From contig PTKZ01000009.1 in assembly GCA_002938205.1 (NCBI GenBank), positions 1 to 59,646 of the forward strand: 59,646 bases of DNA, in the 5' to 3' direction. The stretch comes from Alphaproteobacteria bacterium MarineAlpha5_Bin5 (GTDB lineage Bacteria > Pseudomonadota > Alphaproteobacteria > HIMB59 > GCA-002718135). The notes under the pieces are model-generated. The model was not told where the DNA came from, did no database searches, and was given only the letters and a program-made list of their open reading frames with translations. Position 1 is the stretch's first letter, and each line of letters starts with the position of its first letter. This document shows positions 54,984-59,646 of the stretch, piece after piece. The position numbers and the translations under genes are program-made.

Positions 54984-56022
54984 AAATATCATAATTAAAA
55001 AACCAGACGATTGGCATGTACATTTTCGTGAAGATGCAATGCTAGAAGTTATTACTAAATATTCTGCTAGAATAAATAACAGATGTATAGCCATGCCCAA
55101 TACTAAAACTCCAATTACTAATTCTTTACAAGCTATAGATTATAAAAAATTAATAGAAAAAAACTCAAAAAACGAAAATTTTCAAGCTTTGATACCTTGT
55201 TATTTAACCGAAAATTTAGATTTAGTAGATTTTAGAAATGCTTTAAAGAACAACATTTTCATAGGAGCAAAATTATATCCAACAAATGTAACAACAAACT
55301 CCTCTTTTGGTGTTTCAAATATAGAAAAAATTTATGATGTTTTTGAAATTTTAGAAAAAGAAAATAAAACTTTGTTAATTCATGGAGAAAAAATTGATAA
55401 AAATATAGACATATTTGATAGAGAAAAATATTTCATTGATGAAGAACTAACAACTATAAGAAACACTTTTCAAAATTTAAAAATTGTTTTAGAACATGTT
55501 TCTACTAAATATGGTGTCGATTATATTAAATCAAATTCAAATATAGCTGGCACAATTACACCCCATCATATGCTTTTAACTAAAAAAGATGTCTTCTTAG
55601 ATAATATTATAAATCCGCATCACTATTGCATGCCTGTTGTAAAAAATGAAAATGATCTATTAGCTCTAAGAAAAGCTGCATGTAAAAATAATACAAAATT
55701 TTTCCTAGGAACAGATTCTGCTCCTCATGAAATGAAACATAAATTTCCTAATATGAAACTTAAGCCAGGTATATTTTCTGCCGCTTGCTCAATAGAATTA
55801 TATGCTAAAATTTTTGAAGAGGAGAATTCTTTAGATAAATTAGAGACGTTTGCATCAATTAACGGACCAAAATTTTATAATCTTCCTATAAATGAAAGCA
55901 CAATTAGATTAGAAAAAATTGATTGGATTGTTCCAGAATTTGTTAAAGAAAAATCAATTAAAATAAAAAATTTTTTTGGTAATAAAAAAATTAATTGGAA
56001 AGTTGTGGATTTAAACGTATAG
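54976..56022 (+). CDS. pyrC: Dihydroorotase
   Basis: This 348-residue enzyme is of the Escherichia coli PyrC type. It has the metal-binding HxH in DDWHVHFRED, the region of the carboxylated lysine in GAKLYPTNVTTNSSFGV, LLIHGE, VLEHVSTKYGV and the late-metal aspartate in FLGTDSAPHEMKHK. It cyclises carbamoyl aspartate to dihydroorotate in pyrimidine synthesis. The ATG at 54976 is preferred over a TTG immediately before it. It is followed 10 bases later by the NDUFA12 gene. Confidence 0.95.
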   Translation: MNKNIIIKKPDDWHVHFREDAMLEVITKYSARINNRCIAMPNTKTPITNSLQAIDYKKLIEKNSKNENFQALIPCYLTENLDLVDFRNALKNNIFIGAKLYPTNVTTNSSFGVSNIEKIYDVFEILEKENKTLLIHGEKIDKNIDIFDREKYFIDEELTTIRNTFQNLKIVLEHVSTKYGVDYIKSNSNIAGTITPHHMLLTKKDVFLDNIINPHHYCMPVVKNENDLLALRKAACKNNTKFFLGTDSAPHEMKHKFPNMKLKPGIFSAACSIELYAKIFEEENSLDKLETFASINGPKFYNLPINESTIRLEKIDWIVPEFVKEKSIKIKNFFGNKKINWKVVDLNV

Positions 56023-56032
56023 AGTTTAAATA

Positions 56033-56386
56033 ATGAGTATTGGAATTAAAATTTATACTTGGTTTTATGGAAAATACGTTGGCAAAGATGAATTTGAAAA
56101 TATATACTATTCAAATTCTAATAATTTTAATGATCAAAAAGCAAAAAGATGGGTTATCTTTAATGGCGAAATAGAGGCATCTAAGATTCCTCCACATTGG
56201 CATGCGTGGCTTCATAAAATTGTTGAAGAACCTCCTTTGAATTATAAACAAAAATATTCTTGGCAAAAAATACATAAATCGAACATGACTGGTACAAAAG
56301 ATGCATACTACCCATCTTCTCATCCTTTATCAAAAAATTATAATCCTGATCAAATAAAAGATGACCATGAATCTTGGACTCCATAA
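56033..56386 (+). CDS. NDUFA12 (B17.2)-type subunit of NADH:ubiquinone oxidoreductase
   Basis: The product has 117 residues and the family motifs GKYVGKDEFENIYYS, KRWVIFNGEIEASKIPPHWHAWLH and GTKDAYYPSSHPL. NDUFA12 is an accessory subunit of complex I shared by alphaproteobacteria and mitochondria. As in many alphaproteobacteria, it neighbours the DUF2155 gene, which it overlaps by 26 bases. Confidence 0.94.
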   Translation: MSIGIKIYTWFYGKYVGKDEFENIYYSNSNNFNDQKAKRWVIFNGEIEASKIPPHWHAWLHKIVEEPPLNYKQKYSWQKIHKSNMTGTKDAYYPSSHPLSKNYNPDQIKDDHESWTP

Positions 56387-56744
56387 ATTCTTATTTTTAA
56401 TTATATTATTTTCCTCATCTGGATTTGCTGAGCCTATTAAAAAGCAAAGTGCAACTTTAAAATTACTTGATAAAACTTCAAATAAAGTTTTAGAAAAAAA
56501 TGTTAAAGTTAACTCTAGTATTTCATTAGGTTCATTAGATATTAAAATTTATTCTTGTTATAGTTCACCACCTGATGAAGTTCCAGAAAATTATATTTTA
56601 CTTGAAGTAATTGATAAATTAAATGATGAAAAAGAATATATTTATAGAGGATGGATGATTTCCTCTTCGCCTGATATAACTCCTTTAGAGCATCCCATTT
56701 ATGATTTATGGCTAGTTGGATGTATTAGCGATAATGCTTCTTGA
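56361..56744 (+). CDS. DUF2155 family secreted protein
   Basis: This 127-residue protein has a signal peptide (about residues 9-23, FLFLIILFSSSGFAEP). The mature part carries the DUF2155 blocks ATLKLLDKTSNKVLEKNVKVNSS, DIKIYSCYSSPPDEVPENY (including the conserved Cys), RGWMISSSPDITPLEHPIYDLWLVGC (core FRGWM-like YRGWMISSSP and PIYDLWLVGC). The function is unknown; it is conserved beside aat and NDUFA12 in alphaproteobacteria. ATGs at 56361 and 56367 are both possible starts. Its 3' end overlaps the convergent aat gene by 46 bases. Confidence 0.88.
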   Translation: MTMNLGLHKFLFLIILFSSSGFAEPIKKQSATLKLLDKTSNKVLEKNVKVNSSISLGSLDIKIYSCYSSPPDEVPENYILLEVIDKLNDEKEYIYRGWMISSSPDITPLEHPIYDLWLVGCISDNAS

Positions 56745-57352
56745 AAATTTTTAAGAGATTTAAAATTACATTTTTTTTCTATACTTTTTTTTAATTTTTG
56801 CATGTAATTTTCTGTTTCAATTTCATATGCTCCAAACTGAGTTAAGTGAGAATTATAAAATTGAGAATCTAAAATATTAAAGCTATTTTTTTTTAAAATT
56901 GCAATTAAAAATAATAAACAATATTTACTTGTGTTTGATCTCATACTAAACATACTTTCACCAAAAAAACACCCCCCTATCTGTAAGCCATACAAACCCC
57001 CAACCAAATTATTTCTATCATAGCATTCAACACTATGGCATTTATTAGCTTTAAATAATTGGATATATGTATCTAAGATAATATTATTAATCCAAGTACC
57101 GTTACTTTTTCTATTAGTGTTTTGACAATTGAAAATTACTCTTTCAAAATCAAAATTTATTTTAAATATATATTGAGATTTTTTGAATAAGCGAAACAAC
57201 TTTTTAGGAACATGAAATTCATTAATAGGTATTATAAAACGTTTTTTTGGTTTATAAAAAATAACTTTATTACTTTGCTTACTTTCAGCCATAGGAAAAA
57301 AGCCTTTTTTATAGATATTAATTAAATCATCTATTGGTAAGATTTTTTTCAA
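56699..57352 (-). CDS. aat: Leucyl/phenylalanyl-tRNA-protein transferase
   Basis: This 217-residue transferase adds Leu or Phe from aminoacyl-tRNA to the N-terminus of proteins carrying N-terminal Arg or Lys, marking them for ClpS/ClpAP. Family blocks are FFPMAESKQSN, KKRFIIPINEFHVPKKLFRLF, GTWINNIILDTYIQLFK, HSVECYDRNNLVGGLYG and FFGESMFSMRSNTSKYCLLFL (core FFGESMFSMRSNTSKYC). The start overlaps the accC stop by four bases. Confidence 0.92.
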   Translation of the reverse strand: MKKILPIDDLINIYKKGFFPMAESKQSNKVIFYKPKKRFIIPINEFHVPKKLFRLFKKSQYIFKINFDFERVIFNCQNTNRKSNGTWINNIILDTYIQLFKANKCHSVECYDRNNLVGGLYGLQIGGCFFGESMFSMRSNTSKYCLLFLIAILKKNSFNILDSQFYNSHLTQFGAYEIETENYMQKLKKSIEKKCNFKSLKNFQEALSLIHPTSHKS

Positions 57353-58677
57353 TCGAATTTTGTCATATAGTTAATGTCGTATTTGCCTTCTATAAATTCA
57401 TCAGATTTAAGTATTTTTTGATGAAGTTGTAAGTTTGTATTTATTCCCATAATCACATATTCTTCAAGAGCCCTTCGCATTTTTGCTAAACATTCTGTTC
57501 TTGTATCAGCATAAGTAATTAATTTACCAATCATGCTATCATAGTGCGAAGGTACAATGTAGCCTTGATAAACCGCAGAATCAACTCTCACTCCTAGACC
57601 TCCTGGTTGATGGTATTGAGTGATTTTACCAGGAGATGGTATAAAACTAATTGGATCTTCAGCATTAATTCTACACTCAATTGCATGCCCTTTAATTTTT
57701 ACATCTTCTTGTTTAATTGTTAATTTCTCTCCACTTGCTGAGAGTATTTGTTGTTTTACTAAATCAATGTCGGTAACCATTTCAGTTACTGGATGCTCTA
57801 CTTGAAGTCTAGTATTCATTTCCATGAAATAAAATTTATTATCTTGAAACAAAAATTCTAAAGTGCCCACTCCTTCATATCCTATAGATCTAACCGCATT
57901 GGTGCAAAGATTACTTATAGCATTTCTGTTTTTTTCAAGCAGGATAGTACTCGGACTTTCTTCTATTAATTTTTGGTGTTTACGTTGAATAGAACAGTCA
58001 CGTTCACCAAGAGATATAACGTTTTTGTAAGAATCAGCTAGTATCTGTATTTCTATATGTTTTGGATTAATTAAGTATTTTTCTAAATACACCGTATCAT
58101 CATTAAAAGATTTTTTTGATTCAATTTTTGCTGATTCTATTGATTTGATAATTTCTTTTTTTTCAGATATAACTCTCATACCCTTGCCACCACCTCCACT
58201 TGCCGCTTTAACAATTAATGGTAGTCCAACTTTCTCAATAAACGAATCAATTTTGTTTTTATCACTTAAATCATTTAAACCTGGTACTGTAGGAATATTA
58301 TTTTCACTCATAATTTTTTTAGCTTCAATCTTGTTTCCCATCATTTTTATGTGTTGAGATTGTGGACCAATGAATTTTATTTGATGTTCTTCAATAATTT
58401 CAGCAAATCTCTGATTTTCACTTAAAAAACCATATCCAGGGTGTATAGCATCTACATTAGTTAAAGTTGCAGTTGTAATAATTGCAGGTATGTTAAGATA
58501 ACTTGATTGAGCAGGAGGTGGACCAACGCATATACTTTCATCAGCCATTTTTACATGCATTGCAGACTCATCTGCTTCAGAATGGATTGTTACTGTTTTG
58601 ATATTTAATTCTCTACAAGCTCTTAATATTCTTAATGCAATTTCACCTCTGTTGGCAATAAGAATTTTTTTGAACAT
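57349..58677 (-). CDS. accC: Biotin carboxylase subunit of acetyl-CoA carboxylase
   Basis: This 442-residue ATP-grasp enzyme carboxylates biotin on AccB. It has KILIANRGEIALRILRACRE at the N-terminus, HPGYGFLSENQRFA, the glycine-rich KAASGGGGKGMRV, ERDCSIQRKHQKLIEESPS, FMEMNTRLQVEHPVTEMVT and GHAIECRINAEDP. It is encoded one base into accB, with aat following. Confidence 0.96.
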   Translation of the reverse strand: MFKKILIANRGEIALRILRACRELNIKTVTIHSEADESAMHVKMADESICVGPPPAQSSYLNIPAIITTATLTNVDAIHPGYGFLSENQRFAEIIEEHQIKFIGPQSQHIKMMGNKIEAKKIMSENNIPTVPGLNDLSDKNKIDSFIEKVGLPLIVKAASGGGGKGMRVISEKKEIIKSIESAKIESKKSFNDDTVYLEKYLINPKHIEIQILADSYKNVISLGERDCSIQRKHQKLIEESPSTILLEKNRNAISNLCTNAVRSIGYEGVGTLEFLFQDNKFYFMEMNTRLQVEHPVTEMVTDIDLVKQQILSASGEKLTIKQEDVKIKGHAIECRINAEDPISFIPSPGKITQYHQPGGLGVRVDSAVYQGYIVPSHYDSMIGKLITYADTRTECLAKMRRALEEYVIMGINTNLQLHQKILKSDEFIEGKYDINYMTKFD

Positions 58678-59123
58678 TACTCAAATATAATAAGATTGTC
58701 CCCATATTCTACAGGTTGACTATTTAAAGCTACAATTTTTTTTATTACACCAGATTTAGGTGCTTTCACTTCATTAAATGTTTTCATTGCTTCTATTAAG
58801 AGAAGGGTATCACCCGCTTTCACATGTTGTCCTGTTTTAACAAAAGGTGGAGAATTTGGATCAGCTGATAAATAAGCGACACCCACCATAGGGGATTTAA
58901 CAATATTTTCTTCGTTAATTAATTCATCCAGCTTTGTTTTATTTTTATTTTCAGATTGTTTTTCTATTTTTTGACCAATTTCTGTTATTTGTTTCAAGGT
59001 TGGAGAACTTATTTCAATTTCATAATTTCCTTTTTTAATTTTAAAATTTGAAATATTACTTATTTTTGTTTCTTTTAAAATTAATTTTATATTATCTAAA
59101 TCAGTTTTATCAAGCTTAGTCAT
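58677..59123 (-). CDS. accB: Biotin carboxyl carrier protein of acetyl-CoA carboxylase
   Basis: The product has 148 residues. The C-terminal biotinyl domain has the modified lysine in LIEAMKTFNEVKAPKSG near residue 112 and the thumb-type FVKTGQHVKAGDTL. The N-terminal ~65 residues include a charged linker with KKGNYEIEISSPTLKQ, the usual AccB layout. It lies between aroQ (three bases upstream) and accC. Confidence 0.96.
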   Translation of the reverse strand: MTKLDKTDLDNIKLILKETKISNISNFKIKKGNYEIEISSPTLKQITEIGQKIEKQSENKNKTKLDELINEENIVKSPMVGVAYLSADPNSPPFVKTGQHVKAGDTLLLIEAMKTFNEVKAPKSGVIKKIVALNSQPVEYGDNLIIFE

Positions 59124-59126
59124 ATG

Positions 59127-59564
59127 TTATTTATAAATTAATTTACTAATTGCTTCAATTGCAAGAGAGTAACTATTTTCCCCAAAACCACAAATAACAC
59201 CATTAACCGCCTCAGATGTTATACTTTTTCTTCTATAATCTTCTCTAGCATATATGTTTGAAATGTGAATTTCAATTTTTGGCTTAGAAGTTGCTCTTAG
59301 AGCATCTAGAATCGCTATTGATGTATGTGTATAAGCAGCTGGATTAATAATTATACCGCCATATCCTTTATCAACACTTTGTATCTTATCAATTAAAGCA
59401 CCTTCATTATTATTCTGAAAAAATTCACATTCCAGCTGATACTTATTACAAACAGTTTGACAAATATTTTGAATTTTTTCAAGGGTAGTATCACCGTAAA
59501 AGTTTTTTTCTCTATCACCTAGTAAATTTAAGTTAGGACCATTTATAATTAATATTTTTTTCAT
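59127..59564 (-). CDS. aroQ: 3-dehydroquinate dehydratase, type II
   Basis: The 145-residue type II enzyme of the shikimate pathway starts at the ATG at 59564; an upstream in-frame TTG adds four residues. Motifs are IINGPNLNLLGDREKNFYG, with the catalytic tyrosine region, QNNNEGALIDKIQ, IINPAAYTHTSIAILDAL and EIHISNIYAREDYRRKSITS. It forms an operon with accB-accC-aat on the minus strand, the common alphaproteobacterial arrangement. Confidence 0.95.
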   Translation of the reverse strand: MKKILIINGPNLNLLGDREKNFYGDTTLEKIQNICQTVCNKYQLECEFFQNNNEGALIDKIQSVDKGYGGIIINPAAYTHTSIAILDALRATSKPKIEIHISNIYAREDYRRKSITSEAVNGVICGFGENSYSLAIEAISKLIYK

Positions 59565-59646
59565 TTTTTTTAGCAAATAAAATGTTTACTTAATGCAAGT
59601 TTTTGGTTTTGATAATTTGAATTTATTGAAGTACCATATACCACAG

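Overview
The window reads as a stretch of chromosome from a low-GC alphaproteobacterium, probably a streamlined marine lineage. Genes are tightly packed and often overlap by 1-14 bases, and coding sequence is dominated by AT-rich codons. Alphaproteobacterial hallmarks are a circularly permuted two-piece tmRNA gene, NDUFA12 next to a DUF2155 protein, the aroQ-accB-accC-aat block, and hflK-hflC-DUF2065-degP. I cannot name a genus.

Positions 1-12475 are accessory. The tmRNA gene (ssrA, minus strand, 12476 to about 12724) ends on the left at 12476. Fragments of its 3' end recur at 11901, 658 and 244, on the side where elements integrating at the ssrA 3' end would accumulate. Each fragment is followed by a small membrane or secreted protein gene. 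Two of the fragments share a homologous leader of about 150 bp that carries three short repeats at matching spacing. Inside this zone are a very AT-rich 3-hydroxybutyrate dehydrogenase gene, a visibly GC-richer sugar-uptake cluster (2315-10401: Tat-dependent binding protein, two permeases, six-hairpin glycosidase-like enzyme, ATPase, PIG-L deacetylase, truncated SMP-30 gene), an enolase-superfamily sugar-acid dehydratase and a fragment of a GFA-type gene. I read the zone as a serially loaded ssrA island with no integrase left in the window.

Positions 12746-33779 are core: folA-thyA, mrp on the opposite strand, then a nearly unbroken plus-strand run of hflK-hflC-DUF2065-degP-miaA, ilvB-ilvH-ilvC-leuA, mreB-mreC-mreD-mrdA-mrdB and livG-livF-livH-livM. 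The run ends at a strong bidirectional terminator shared with the convergent liv binding-protein gene.

Positions 35116-45503 hold carbon and nucleoside-sugar metabolism: an LhgO-like oxidase, an apparent deoxyribose operon (deoC, a two-domain aldehyde dehydrogenase, a PfkB sugar kinase), an LHPP-like phosphatase, exonuclease I, a DapA-family aldolase, FxsA and a short SbmA/BacA-like transporter.

Positions 45609-59564 hold housekeeping genes: AhpD-like protein, a 27-residue Lys/Arg-rich micro-ORF, a LysR regulator, rpe, a cupin with a DUF6165-like partner, polyprenyl synthase, an S49 protease, an alpha2-type glycyl-tRNA synthetase, an MFS transporter, ygfZ, a GT9 glycosyltransferase, pyrC, NDUFA12, DUF2155, aat, accC, accB and aroQ. 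No rRNA, recognisable tRNA, CRISPR array, transposase or integrase was seen.
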